DNA from: Magnetovibrio sp.
GTDB taxonomy: Bacteria > Pseudomonadota > Alphaproteobacteria > Rhodospirillales > Casp-alpha2
DNA length: 64,000 nucleotides
Direction of reading: 5' to 3'
Assembly: GCA_002690705.1 (NCBI GenBank)
Contig: NZFO01000006.1
Location: 124,001 to 188,000 of the forward strand
The notes below the pieces were generated by a model that did no database searches, had not been told where the DNA came from, and saw only the letters and a list, made by a program, of their open reading frames with translations. This document shows positions 10,076-20,483 of the stretch, piece after piece. Within the stretch, counting starts at the first letter, position 1; every line of letters begins with the position of its first letter. A program made the position numbers and the translations under genes.

Positions 10076-10927
10076 CTAAGGCAAATCCATAATTGGATGG
10101 CGTTTGGCGATTATATCGAAATCAATGAGCATTTCTATTATATCTTTCAGATCTGAAATGGGGATCATATTGGGTCCATCAGAAGGTGCATTATCTGGGT
10201 CTTGGTGAGTTTCTATAAAAATAGCAGCCACACCTATCGCAACTGCTGCGCGCGCTAAAACCGGCGCAAACTGACGTTGGCCTCCAGATGTAATGCCATG
10301 TCCACCCGGTTGCTGAACAGAGTGGGTTGCATCAAAAACTACCGGATGACCAGTGCTGGCTAAAATAGCCAAGCTCCGCATATCCGCGATCAAGGTATTA
10401 TAACCAAAGCTTACGCCCCGCTCGCATAACATGACATCGAGGTTACCGTCGTTAGTGATTTTCTTCACCACATTGGCCATATCCCATGGGGCTAGGAATT
10501 GCCCTTTCTTTACGTTGATCGGTTTTCCAGTTGCTGCTGCAGCCCGCAGAAGGTCTGTCTGGCGGCATAGAAAAGCTGGAATTTGCAGGACATCAACGAC
10601 TGCTGCAGCTAATCCACATTGCTCTGCCGTGTGGATATCGGTTAATGTTGGGAGACCTGTTTTGTTACGAACTTCGTTAAATATCGGCGCCGCCTCTTCT
10701 AAGCCGAGTCCGCGAGCGCTATCAACGCTAGTCCGATTGGCTTTGTCAAAAGAGGTCTTAAAGATCATACCTACACCAAGAGCGTTGGATATATCGGCTA
10801 ACTTTCCTGCGATATCTAGTGTGTGCTGACGGCTCTCCATTTGACATGGTCCTGCGATAACTATCAGTGGTAGGTTGTTCCCAACCCGTAAATCTCCGAC
10901 CTGAATATGGTGTTGCTTGACGGTCAT
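10076..10927 (-). CDS. kdsA: 2-dehydro-3-deoxyphosphooctonate aldolase (KDO8P synthase)
   Basis: Condenses phosphoenolpyruvate with arabinose 5-phosphate to give KDO 8-phosphate for the lipopolysaccharide inner core. Motifs: VIAGPCQMESRQHTLD near the N-terminus, MIFKTSFDKANRTS, LPTLTDIHTAEQCG, LQIPAFLCRQTDLL, NVKKGQFLAPWDM, and DATHSVQQPGG. At 283 residues it is full length. The start lies 5 bases after the pyrG stop, so the two are co-transcribed. The enzyme connects this operon with the lipid A genes around 46-51 kb. Confidence 0.97.
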   Translation of the reverse strand: MTVKQHHIQVGDLRVGNNLPLIVIAGPCQMESRQHTLDIAGKLADISNALGVGMIFKTSFDKANRTSVDSARGLGLEEAAPIFNEVRNKTGLPTLTDIHTAEQCGLAAAVVDVLQIPAFLCRQTDLLRAAAATGKPINVKKGQFLAPWDMANVVKKITNDGNLDVMLCERGVSFGYNTLIADMRSLAILASTGHPVVFDATHSVQQPGGHGITSGGQRQFAPVLARAAVAIGVAAIFIETHQDPDNAPSDGPNMIPISDLKDIIEMLIDFDIIAKRHPIMDLP

Positions 10928-10932
10928 GATCT

Positions 10933-12588
<1,656 letters not shown>

Positions 12589-12665
12589 TCACAAAAGATA
12601 AAGAGACTACTGATTTAACCGAGGCCTCCACCTAAGGTAAAAGTATCTATTCTCAACGTGTTGCA

Positions 12666-12986
12666 TCAATTTCCGATAGGCGCGGCTGGATCTGCCGGGA
12701 CTGAAGGTTGGGTGGCTGATTCTGTTGGTGGGGCTAAAATCGATGGCGATTCGGTCTCGCTAGACGCTAAAATTGCTAAAATCATGCTAGTTACAAAAAA
12801 ACTAGCAGCTAAAAAAGCGGTCGTGCGAGTTAACAAGTCAGCTGCCGCGCGACCAGTCATGAATCCACCCCCACTGCCGCTGCCGCCACCCATGCCGAGG
12901 GCACCTCCCTCGCTACGTTGGATCAAAATCACACCAACGAGTCCGAGCGCAATCAAGAGATGAATGACTAAAATAATCGTTTGCAT
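12666..12986 (-). CDS. secG: protein translocase subunit SecG
   Basis: Small non-essential membrane subunit of the SecYEG channel. The 106 residues show two membrane segments (about 3-21 and 53-73) separated by the family loop IQRSEGGALGMGGGSG followed by the conserved RAAADLLTRTTA. A Pro/Ser/Ala-rich cytoplasmic or periplasmic tail ends the protein. In many Alphaproteobacteria secG lies between tpiA and pyrG; here tpiA is about 20 kb away and dpaL is upstream instead. Confidence 0.93.
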   Translation of the reverse strand: MQTIILVIHLLIALGLVGVILIQRSEGGALGMGGGSGSGGGFMTGRAAADLLTRTTAFLAASFFVTSMILAILASSETESPSILAPPTESATQPSVPADPAAPIGN

Positions 12987-13058
12987 GGCTCAGAAAACCT
13001 CATGGAAAGGAGAAACTGACTTGTAGACTTTCGCGTCAGATAAGTAAATCCGTTTCCC

Positions 13059-13073
13059 TACACATTATGTGTA
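13059..13073. promoter_or_regulatory. 15-bp perfect dyad upstream of secG
   Basis: TACACAT-T-ATGTGTA is a perfect inverted repeat with a one-base centre, 73 bases upstream of the secG start codon in the dpaL-secG spacer. The short centre suits a protein-binding operator rather than an RNA hairpin. No regulator can be assigned. Confidence 0.35.
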
Positions 13074-13109
13074 ATAAAATTTGGATAATCCTATGAGGAT
13101 CTCGATATG

Positions 13110-13125
13110 TTATAAAATTTTATAA
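13110..13125 (-). terminator. AT-only palindrome after dpaL
   Basis: TTATAAAATTTTATAA is a perfect 16-base palindrome starting 12 bases after the dpaL stop. It could be a weak 3'-end structure of the dpaL transcript or an AT-rich promoter element for secG. There is no GC-rich stem, so a strong intrinsic terminator is not supported. Confidence 0.25.
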
Positions 13126-13137
13126 TCCAATCGGTGA

Positions 13138-14322
13138 TCAATTTTCATCCAAAATATTAGTATAGATTTCTGGATCCGTTATGCCCTCCGACCCGATTAA
13201 TAATATACGTGACGCTTCAGTGATCTGGATCTTCTCGCGTAATTTTGCCTGTAATGCGCTTGTAACAAAACCTGCCAAGCCTGCAATCCCACTCTCACCG
13301 GCCTCGATAGCGGTGTCACCCGCGAGGGGGCGGGCCATAAGGCGGACGGCTGGGCCAACTAAACTCTCTGGAATTGTGAGAAAATCAGATGCTTCTTCAG
13401 CAAGGATGTGCCAAGCAAGTTGAGAGGGTTCCCCGCAGGATAAACCGGCCATTAGGGTTTCTGTGACGATCTTGGTTTGAGTTGCCTTACCATTCTCCGC
13501 GCTTTCGAAGAGACATGGGGCTAACTCCGGCTCTACAACTACTACATGTGGGCTGGCATCTCTCCATGCTTGGCGAAAGTAAGCCGCGACCGCTGCTGCT
13601 AGGCCTCCCACCCCGCCTTGCAAGAACACGTGACTAGGGGGTGTTTTCATAGTCTCGCATATTTCTCTCGCCATTACTCCGTACCCAGCCATGACTTGGC
13701 GCGGGATATCAATGTAACCGGTCCAAGATGTGTCAGAAACGATGGTCCAACCATATGCTTGAGCCTCTCTTCTGGTTGCGGCAACGCTAGCGTCGTAGTC
13801 CCCCATAACGCGGATAACTTCGGCGCCAAGATCACGCATAGCTTGAGCTCGGCTGCTACTAACTTCAGCATGAATATAAATCCGACATGGGCTTCCTAGA
13901 CGTCTCGCCCCCCAAGCAACAGACCTGCCGTGGTTACCATCGGTTGCCGTAACGAGTGTGATTTTTGCCGCTAGGTCAGCATATTCGGGACTGGTGATTT
14001 TAGAGATTGAAATGTCATGGCCAACCCGTGTGGAAATTTTCTCACGTATTACGTTTGCTGCTGCGTAAGCACCACCCAACGCTTTGAAGCTTCCAAGCCC
14101 AAACCGTGAGCCTTCGTGTTTATAAAAGATTTTTTCAACATTAGTTGATTGAGCCAAGGCAGGCAGTTGCAACAGGGGGGTTGGAGCATACCCAGACCAA
14201 GTTCTTATTTCGTTGTACGCTTCGTTGAAATCACTCTCGGAAATCACGTGTTTAAATGCTTCACCGGCCTGACGTAAACCTAGAGTATGACGAGCTTTAG
14301 CGACCTGAAATGTATCGAGCAT
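13138..14322 (-). CDS. dpaL: diaminopropionate ammonia-lyase
   Basis: PLP enzyme of fold type II that breaks 2,3-diaminopropionate into pyruvate and ammonia. Visible are GYAPTPLLQLPALA, the PLP lysine K80 in FGLGSFKALGGAYAAANV, TDGNHGRSVAWGA, the phosphate-binding GGVGGLAAAVAAYFR, and the C-terminal ILLIGSEG. The ATG at 14322 (394 residues) is preferred over a GTG 45 bases upstream; it has AAGGG about 9 bases before it and gives the usual family length near 398. It is divergent from bpt, with a 256-base shared upstream region. Threonine synthase or serine dehydratase relatives are the alternative, but the RFGLGSFK-LGGAYA stretch is characteristic of this enzyme. Confidence 0.88.
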   Translation of the reverse strand: MLDTFQVAKARHTLGLRQAGEAFKHVISESDFNEAYNEIRTWSGYAPTPLLQLPALAQSTNVEKIFYKHEGSRFGLGSFKALGGAYAAANVIREKISTRVGHDISISKITSPEYADLAAKITLVTATDGNHGRSVAWGARRLGSPCRIYIHAEVSSSRAQAMRDLGAEVIRVMGDYDASVAATRREAQAYGWTIVSDTSWTGYIDIPRQVMAGYGVMAREICETMKTPPSHVFLQGGVGGLAAAVAAYFRQAWRDASPHVVVVEPELAPCLFESAENGKATQTKIVTETLMAGLSCGEPSQLAWHILAEEASDFLTIPESLVGPAVRLMARPLAGDTAIEAGESGIAGLAGFVTSALQAKLREKIQITEASRILLIGSEGITDPEIYTNILDEN

Positions 14323-14578
14323 GTGGCTTGGCCCTTGCAAATAAATACCGCCACAGCAGACAACCACTAGGCACCTGCGGAAGCAACCCTCATTAGTATT
14401 ACTTTAAAAATTTTCAAAAGTAATCTGTGTGCCAAGTTGAAGGAACAGCCGCACTAGTAATAATTGTGACGCAAAATTAGAGTTATTTCTTTTTAACAAA
14501 TTGTGTTAGGCATATTGCCGCCTGCCATGCCTTGTCGTAGTTTTATTCCATGGGCTAAGTGGCGAGGTTTCCTCTGAG

Positions 14579-15391
14579 ATGAAGCACGACTTAATTTTCA
14601 ACACCCGATTTTTTTTCTCGACGGCACCTTTGCCCTGTCCGTACTTACCTGATCGAATGGAGCGCCGTGTAGTAACCGAGCTAATTGGCCGCGATACTTT
14701 GGAAATGCATGAACAGTTGTCATTGGCTGGGTTCCGGCGCAGCCATGGTATCGCTTATGCGCCGGCTTGTGCGGGATGCAATGCGTGTAAGGCAGTCCGT
14801 GTCTTGGCAAATGAATTTAAATGTGGTCGTGCACACCGGCGTGTAAGGAGAAGAAATGCAGATATCATTGCTCAGCCACTTGCTCCGTTTGCCACGGAGG
14901 AGCAATTTCAACTATTTGCCGCTTATCAGAGAGCACGACATAGCGATGGTGAAATGTCAAAGATGGACTTCTTTGAATATCAGGGGTTAGTTCAAGACAC
15001 TCCCGTAGAAACTGAAGTAGTTGAATTTAGAGATTTATCGGGAGATTTAATAGCCGTTTGTTTGACGGACCGGATGATCAATGGTCTGTCCGCAGTCTAT
15101 AGCTTTTTTGACCCTAAGTTAGATCGACGCAGTTTGGGAACATATATGATACTTTGGTTGATCGAAGAAGCACAGCGGCGATCTATGGCGTATGTCTATC
15201 TTGGGTTCTGGATAGCTGAGTGTGCTAAGATGGCTTACAAACTAAAATTCTCACCCTTAGAAGTCCGGACCAGTGGGGGTTGGGGCGTGTTGGGTGGTAA
15301 GGCAATCGAGCGCGAAATACTCGGGGGAACCAGCTCTCGAGATTATACCCCTGAAGCACCGATAAATTTGACTTTTAGTGAGATTCTGTAA
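14579..15391 (+). CDS. bpt: aminoacyl-tRNA--protein transferase (N-end rule, Bpt/Ate type)
   Basis: Transfers an amino acid (leucine in characterised bacterial Bpt enzymes) from tRNA to proteins with N-terminal Asp or Glu, marking them for ClpAP degradation. Family marks: CPYLPDRMERRV near the N-terminus, HGIAYAPACAGCNACKAVRV with its cluster of Cys residues, YQRARHSDGEM, and the C-terminal YVYLGFWIAECAKMAYKLKF. At 270 residues it is somewhat longer than typical (about 240-250), with an extended C-terminus. It is often annotated as arginyltransferase in Alphaproteobacteria. It stands alone, divergent from dpaL and convergent with the TRAP genes. Confidence 0.93.
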   Translation: MKHDLIFNTRFFFSTAPLPCPYLPDRMERRVVTELIGRDTLEMHEQLSLAGFRRSHGIAYAPACAGCNACKAVRVLANEFKCGRAHRRVRRRNADIIAQPLAPFATEEQFQLFAAYQRARHSDGEMSKMDFFEYQGLVQDTPVETEVVEFRDLSGDLIAVCLTDRMINGLSAVYSFFDPKLDRRSLGTYMILWLIEEAQRRSMAYVYLGFWIAECAKMAYKLKFSPLEVRTSGGWGVLGGKAIEREILGGTSSRDYTPEAPINLTFSEIL

Positions 15392-15420
15392 GCCACTGAT
15401 ATTAATACGTAAATTTATTT

Positions 15421-18090
15421 TTAAAAATCTAGAGAAATGTCTCGATGGTGAGATTGGCAACTTGCAACAGCCTCGGCTTGCTCATCCGATAAACGATCTT
15501 GTTGCCTTGCGCCAATCGTTAATCGAATGGCATTTTCGTAATTAGTTAGATCGGTAGCGAGCTGTTTTTCCGCTCTTTTTCGCCATTTCATCTCAGCTGT
15601 ATGAGCATTCAAAGCTTTGATTAATTCAGCAGCTGCTTTATCTAAATTGGGACTTTTACCCCGAAGAGCCCGGCGCGCACGTGATAGTTTTGATTTTATC
15701 GGATGAGCTCCAGCGATAGCACCGACATCCATTTCTACAGACTTGATAAACTCTATTGCTGCTTCAGGAGTACTCGTGAAAATAATTTTTTCGAGCCTTT
15801 TAATTCGTCCTCTGAGGTTAACTAACGCCGGTGAAGAAGCAATGATTTTGCGCAAGTTTACTATGGGTTCGTAGGCATCATCAACCGAGCGTCGATAGAG
15901 CTGCCTCGCCTTTTTTTCTGCACCTGCCAATTTCACATAAGTCTCACGTATCCTTTCCCAACCAATAGGATAGTGGGTTTGGACTAAATTTAATTCGTTT
16001 TTTAACCCAGCAATTTTTATATTGATATGTCTTTTTTTTGCCACGTTATCGGCCGTTTGGGTGAGACGTTTGAGATATTGAGCCTTTTTTTCTAGTCTAT
16101 TGAGCTCACGTTTAATAGACGTTGTTCTGACTCGTAAGTCCCGTATTTTTGAATGAGGATCAACATACTCCGGGAGGAAAGACTCAAGAGAAGCCTTAGC
16201 TGAACGAACTTTTGCGACGGTTGGTAAGACTCTGCTTGCGGCTGCCAGACCCTCATTCATGTTGGCTTTTAAGTCATTTGGTAGATAAGAGATATTAAGT
16301 TTATTAGCGTTGTTAATGCTGACTTTCAGTGCTTCCGCCTTGAGATCATATTGTGTAAAGAGATAATCTTCTAGGCAGAGCTGCAAGCGAGGGTTAGTTG
16401 GTGGCGGCGCTGTGTCTGATGTTAAATAGACTTTACTTGGCAAATAATTAACGAGTGGCGGAAATAAACCAACAATTAACAAACCAGTCAGCTGCAGTGC
16501 AATAAAGGGCGCAACGCCTTTATACATGGAGACTGTTCGCACAATAGTAGGGGCAACGCCGCGTAAATAGAAAAGAGCGAACCCAAATGGCGGTGTTAAG
16601 AATGAAGTCTGCATATTGACCCCTATCATAACGCCAAGCCAAACAGCGGTTACATTAGCAGATGGGTCAGCCAATAATATTGGAGCAATAATTGGTACTA
16701 CGACAACGGCAATTTCAATAAAATCCAAAAAGAATCCTAAAACAAAAATTACAGCCATAACAACAATGAATTTTGTAATAAAGCCACCAGGGAGTCCCGT
16801 TAGGAAGTTACGAACAAGCTCCTCTCCGCCAAAAGCCCGGAAAGCTGCAGTTAACATGGCGGCGCCCAATAAAATTATAAAAACCAAAGACGTCGTTTTC
16901 GCTGTTTCGATCATTACCCCTTCTAACGTGTTATCTATTTTATAAGCTCTCCAACCACTCCATATAAGGGCGCTTAGGAAAATAATTGATGCAATAGCCG
17001 CCAGAGTGACCCCTATCACGTCATCACTGTTTTGGATATTCTTAACGTTGATGTCGAAGATATGGATTAGAACAGCGAGGGTTGCGACAGAGGCAGCAGC
17101 AAGGATAGCAGGAGTGAACGCGCCTTTACCGCCGGCTTTCAATCGGTATCCAGCCATAATCAGAGCCCCGACTGCCCCAATCGCCCCAGCTTGATTAACC
17201 GTCGCAATGCCGAGAATAATTGAACCCAAAACCGCAAATATAAGCGCTAACGGGGGCATAAGCACCACGAGAACCCGTAGAATAAATTTTCTATCTATGT
17301 TACCGTCGAAAGGGGCAGCGGGGGCTGCACTTGGCCTAAAGAGGGCGACCAAAAGAATGTACATCACATAGAGCCCCACTAAGACTATGCCAGGTAAAAA
17401 GGCACCCAAAAACATGTCACCTGCGCTGGTTGAGGTCAGGTCGAATTCGGACGGAAGTGCAGTTTGGCCCGTTGCTTCTTTGTAGTCGGCAGTTCGCATT
17501 GCGCTGGCTTGATCTGTCGCATTTGAAAGCTGGTCTGCAAGAATGATTAATACGATAGAGGGTGGGATGATTTGCCCAAGCGTCCCTGAAGCACTTATTG
17601 TTCCGGTCGCAAGTGCGTGGTTGTAATTGTTGCGGAGCATAACTGGCAAAGATATTAACCCCATGGCGATAACTGTAGCGCCTACAATTCCAGTTGTAGC
17701 CGCCAGAAGAGCACCAACTAAAACTACTGAGACTCCAAGGCCCCCTGGAACTGGACCAAATAATTGTGCCATGGTGATTAATAAATCTTCTGCGATCTTT
17801 GAACGCTCCAGCATTATGCCCATAAAGATAAAAAGTGGGATAGCGATTAATGTGTCGCGTTCAGCTTCCCAATAAATTCCACGAAAATTAGTTACACCAG
17901 CACTGAGCCATTGTAAGGGATCGCCGTGAGCAAAATAAGCGGATACGTCTCCGGTAAATACCCAACCAGCTAGAGCTGCCAACGAAATAGAAAAAATAGC
18001 TGATCCTGGAAGTGCAAAGGCAACCGGAAAGCCTCCCCCAAGTGCAAAAATCATCGTCAGAATCAATATGATGAGAAAAACGATTTCCAT
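15421..18090 (-). CDS. dctM: TRAP transporter large permease with long C-terminal tail
   Basis: Na+-coupled large membrane subunit of a tripartite ATP-independent periplasmic transporter. Residues 1 to about 555 contain many membrane helices with DctM patterns (AIPLFIFMGIMLERSK, GLISLPVMLRNNY, SASGTLGQIIPPSIVLIILAD, IGVNMQTSFLTPPFGFALFY). A polar insert (about 190-225) interrupts the region. The following 335 residues are hydrophilic, rich in Lys, Arg and Ala, with heptad-like coiled-coil stretches and no membrane helix; ordinary DctM proteins of 430-600 residues lack this. The 889-residue frame is uninterrupted. It is the last gene of dctP-dctQ-dctM, 63 bases after dctQ. The tail is unassigned. 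Confidence 0.93.
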   Translation of the reverse strand: MEIVFLIILILTMIFALGGGFPVAFALPGSAIFSISLAALAGWVFTGDVSAYFAHGDPLQWLSAGVTNFRGIYWEAERDTLIAIPLFIFMGIMLERSKIAEDLLITMAQLFGPVPGGLGVSVVLVGALLAATTGIVGATVIAMGLISLPVMLRNNYNHALATGTISASGTLGQIIPPSIVLIILADQLSNATDQASAMRTADYKEATGQTALPSEFDLTSTSAGDMFLGAFLPGIVLVGLYVMYILLVALFRPSAAPAAPFDGNIDRKFILRVLVVLMPPLALIFAVLGSIILGIATVNQAGAIGAVGALIMAGYRLKAGGKGAFTPAILAAASVATLAVLIHIFDINVKNIQNSDDVIGVTLAAIASIIFLSALIWSGWRAYKIDNTLEGVMIETAKTTSLVFIILLGAAMLTAAFRAFGGEELVRNFLTGLPGGFITKFIVVMAVIFVLGFFLDFIEIAVVVVPIIAPILLADPSANVTAVWLGVMIGVNMQTSFLTPPFGFALFYLRGVAPTIVRTVSMYKGVAPFIALQLTGLLIVGLFPPLVNYLPSKVYLTSDTAPPPTNPRLQLCLEDYLFTQYDLKAEALKVSINNANKLNISYLPNDLKANMNEGLAAASRVLPTVAKVRSAKASLESFLPEYVDPHSKIRDLRVRTTSIKRELNRLEKKAQYLKRLTQTADNVAKKRHINIKIAGLKNELNLVQTHYPIGWERIRETYVKLAGAEKKARQLYRRSVDDAYEPIVNLRKIIASSPALVNLRGRIKRLEKIIFTSTPEAAIEFIKSVEMDVGAIAGAHPIKSKLSRARRALRGKSPNLDKAAAELIKALNAHTAEMKWRKRAEKQLATDLTNYENAIRLTIGARQQDRLSDEQAEAVASCQSHHRDISLDF

Positions 18091-18153
18091 GAATAGATTT
18101 CCAGTTATCTGAGGACTCTAAAGAACTCTGGGTAGACGGCTTTCTGACTTAAT

Positions 18154-19134
18154 TTATGATTTTGGATTGGGTTCAATTTCGTTTAACAAGACCGCAGCAT
18201 TTCGCAGCAAATAACTCGTAAATTGAATTAACATTGAGACAGCAAAAATTAATAAAAATCCAGCGAGAAGATATTTTACGTACATCCCATATCCGCTCTG
18301 AGTAACTTCAAAGCTTAAAAGCGGACCAGAGATGGAATTTGCGCGTCCCCACATCCCGGTGGTTAGGATAATCCAACAAAGCGGCATTCCGAGAAAAACG
18401 GACCCCAATGCATTGGTCCAAGCTTTACCCCGCTCTGTAAAACTAGCATAGAGCACATCTACACGGACATGCCCTTCTTGAAGCAATGTGTATGCACTTG
18501 CAAATAAAAATAATGCGCCATACCAGAACCTAACAAGATCGCCCATAAACGCTTGCTCATACGAGAAAATAAACCGAGCAATCACTATTTGAATTTCCGC
18601 TGCGACGATTAAAAGTGCTAACCATGGGAAACCAAGTGTTCGCGAGAAATAAGCTATTACGATTGAAATTCCTAATATTGGGAAGTGAACATAGGTACCT
18701 CGATATTTTGAGCGCCCCAATTCTGAGGCAAATTGTGGGTCAACTAATTTGATAAGAAGGCCTTCGACCCGGAGAAAGGAAATCGCCATATCTACTATGC
18801 CAATAATGAGCACGGCCCAAAATACCGCACGAATAAGATATTGTGTAAATCTTGAGAGCATGTTCGAGTCATCGTGTAGGGTCCTGTCTGGAGAACGCAG
18901 AACTATAAAGATCACAGTTGTAATAGGAACAAGATAGACCAAAAGTTGTAACCCAGCCCATGAGTGCAAAGTGGGCGCTTTAGTTACGAATACGCTTAGT
19001 CCCGGCCACTTCCAATAAAAATTTAAATAACTACTTAATAAAAAACTGCCGCACATAGAAACGGAGGCTAGTGCAAAAACCCGCAAAGCTGGTATTACCA
19101 CTTTTCTTTTAAATTGTGTGGATACTTGCGGCAC
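18154..19134 (-). CDS. dctQ: TRAP transporter small permease, enlarged
   Basis: Small membrane subunit of the TRAP transporter. The DctQ core occupies the C-terminal half, marked by LLQEGHVRVDVLYASF followed by two further helices. The N-terminal half adds about three or four membrane segments, giving 326 residues against the usual 160-220; enlarged DctQ subunits are known among TRAP systems for oxo-acids and related substrates. It lies between dctP and dctM. A strong hairpin separates it from dctP (19250-19290), which probably gives less permease than binding protein. Confidence 0.9.
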   Translation of the reverse strand: MPQVSTQFKRKVVIPALRVFALASVSMCGSFLLSSYLNFYWKWPGLSVFVTKAPTLHSWAGLQLLVYLVPITTVIFIVLRSPDRTLHDDSNMLSRFTQYLIRAVFWAVLIIGIVDMAISFLRVEGLLIKLVDPQFASELGRSKYRGTYVHFPILGISIVIAYFSRTLGFPWLALLIVAAEIQIVIARFIFSYEQAFMGDLVRFWYGALFLFASAYTLLQEGHVRVDVLYASFTERGKAWTNALGSVFLGMPLCWIILTTGMWGRANSISGPLLSFEVTQSGYGMYVKYLLAGFLLIFAVSMLIQFTSYLLRNAAVLLNEIEPNPKS

Positions 19135-19249
19135 ACTATCAAGTCCCTATAAAGAAGGCCCATTTGACATATTTGTGAATGCCCCGTCAAAAATTCGAGA
19201 GTGAAACTTGCACGTTTAGGTCAACGTTTTGGCAGTGTTTATAAAGCGG

Positions 19250-19290
19250 TTACACTCAACGAGCCCCAGTTTGGCATTCGTTGAGTGTAA
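19250..19290 (-). other. intercistronic hairpin between dctP and dctQ
   Basis: TTACACTCAACGA and TCGTTGAGTGTAA form a perfect 13-bp stem around a 15-base interval, in which GCC and GGC can extend the helix across a 2-base bulge. It begins 15 bases after the dctP stop. No T run follows in the direction of transcription, so partial termination or protection of the dctP mRNA 3' end from nucleases is more likely than full termination. Such structures are common after binding-protein genes in transporter operons. Confidence 0.75.
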
Positions 19291-19304
19291 ACCAATTTCA
19301 CCGA

Positions 19305-20483
19305 TTACAGTCCAAGGGCACGGTTTCGCTGGGACAGGAAAGCTTGGTCAGAAATCTTTGACCAACCACCAAGATCCTTTCGTGCTGCGACAAAGCTGGC
19401 ATCAATTTTCTTTGCCAGAGCGCTATGTTCACGCACGCCGGCGAAGACCTCTTCAGCTGCTTCTGCAAAGCTATCGTATACGTCATCGCTAAATTTACGA
19501 AGTTTTACGCCTTGTTCTGTAACCAACTTCGTCAACGCTGACCCAGAATTCATGTTATATTCTGCCATCATCATATCATTTTCCATAGATGCCGCACCTT
19601 CGACAATAGCTTTTTCGGACTTGGATAAACTATCCCAGAATTTTTTGTTCACTCCCAAAGCAAGCATTGAGCCTGGTTCGTGCATTCCCGGGTAATAGTA
19701 ATATTTAGCTGCTTCATAGAACTTCATAAAGCTGTCATTCCAAGGGCCGACCCACTCAGTCGCATCAATAGCACCAGAGACTAAATTTTCATAAATTTGT
19801 CCGCCTGGCAAAGAGACTGGTGATGCCCCCAATTTAGCCATCACATCGCCACCCAATCCGGGGATTCGCATTTTTAACCCTTTAAGATCATCGGCTGAGT
19901 TGATTTCTTTGTTAAACCATCCTCCCATTTGACAACCGGTATTACCTGCCATAACGCATTTTAGTCCAAATTCAGCTGCAAGCTCATCCCAAAGTTCTTG
20001 GCCGCCGCCAAACCGGATCCACGCATTCATCTCGGTGTAAGTCAGTCCAAATGGGACTGAAGTAAAGTAGCCCCAACCTAGATGCTTTCCTTTCCAATAG
20101 TAATCTGCAGCGTGGTAAGCTTGGGCGTTTCCGGATGATACTTCATCAAACGAGTCAAAAGCGCCTACACGCTCTTTTGCAGCGAAATACTCAACTTGAA
20201 TTTGCCCATCACTCATATCAGCAATACGTTGTGCGCAACGCTGAGCACCAGTACCGAGGCCGGGAAAGTCTCGCGGCCAGGTGGAAACAACAACCATTTT
20301 TTTTATATTTTTTGCAATGGCAGGTGTTGCTAATTGTTCGTCTTTCTTCGTTTCCTGTTTCTCGTCGCAGGCAGTTAATGCAACTGCTGAGGCACCAACT
20401 ACCCCTGCTGTTATCGCACCTTTTACGAGAAAATTACGCCTCGACACATCTTCCTCTCGGATCTTAATATCTTTTTTTTTCAT
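19305..20483 (-). CDS. dctP: TRAP transporter periplasmic substrate-binding protein
   Basis: Captures the solute in the periplasm and delivers it to DctQM. The ATG at 20483 (392 residues) is favoured: it has GGGAGA about 9 bases upstream, while the longer frame from 20558 adds 25 residues before the signal. A Tat-type signal (SRRNFLVKG, residues 14-22) leads to a lipobox-like ALTAC (C39), so it is probably an anchored lipoprotein. The body has the DctP pattern: LKGLKMRIPGLGGDVMAKLG, PGGQIYENLVSGAIDATEW and YYYYPGMHEPGSMLALGV. These features resemble the TakP/FcbT1 group, which includes oxo-acid and aromatic-acid binders; the actual substrate is not deducible. Confidence 0.93.
   Translation of the reverse strand: MKKKDIKIREEDVSRRNFLVKGAITAGVVGASAVALTACDEKQETKKDEQLATPAIAKNIKKMVVVSTWPRDFPGLGTGAQRCAQRIADMSDGQIQVEYFAAKERVGAFDSFDEVSSGNAQAYHAADYYWKGKHLGWGYFTSVPFGLTYTEMNAWIRFGGGQELWDELAAEFGLKCVMAGNTGCQMGGWFNKEINSADDLKGLKMRIPGLGGDVMAKLGASPVSLPGGQIYENLVSGAIDATEWVGPWNDSFMKFYEAAKYYYYPGMHEPGSMLALGVNKKFWDSLSKSEKAIVEGAASMENDMMMAEYNMNSGSALTKLVTEQGVKLRKFSDDVYDSFAEAAEEVFAGVREHSALAKKIDASFVAARKDLGGWSKISDQAFLSQRNRALGL

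Noticed and set aside
13059-13073. TACACAT dyad as an intrinsic terminator
   Set aside because: A one-base centre cannot form a proper RNA loop and there is no T run, so it is kept only as a possible operator.
15421-18090. DctM tail as a separate fused gene caused by a lost stop codon
   Set aside because: No internal ribosome-binding site or start near residue 555 was seen, and no known stand-alone family matches the tail, so it is treated as one protein.
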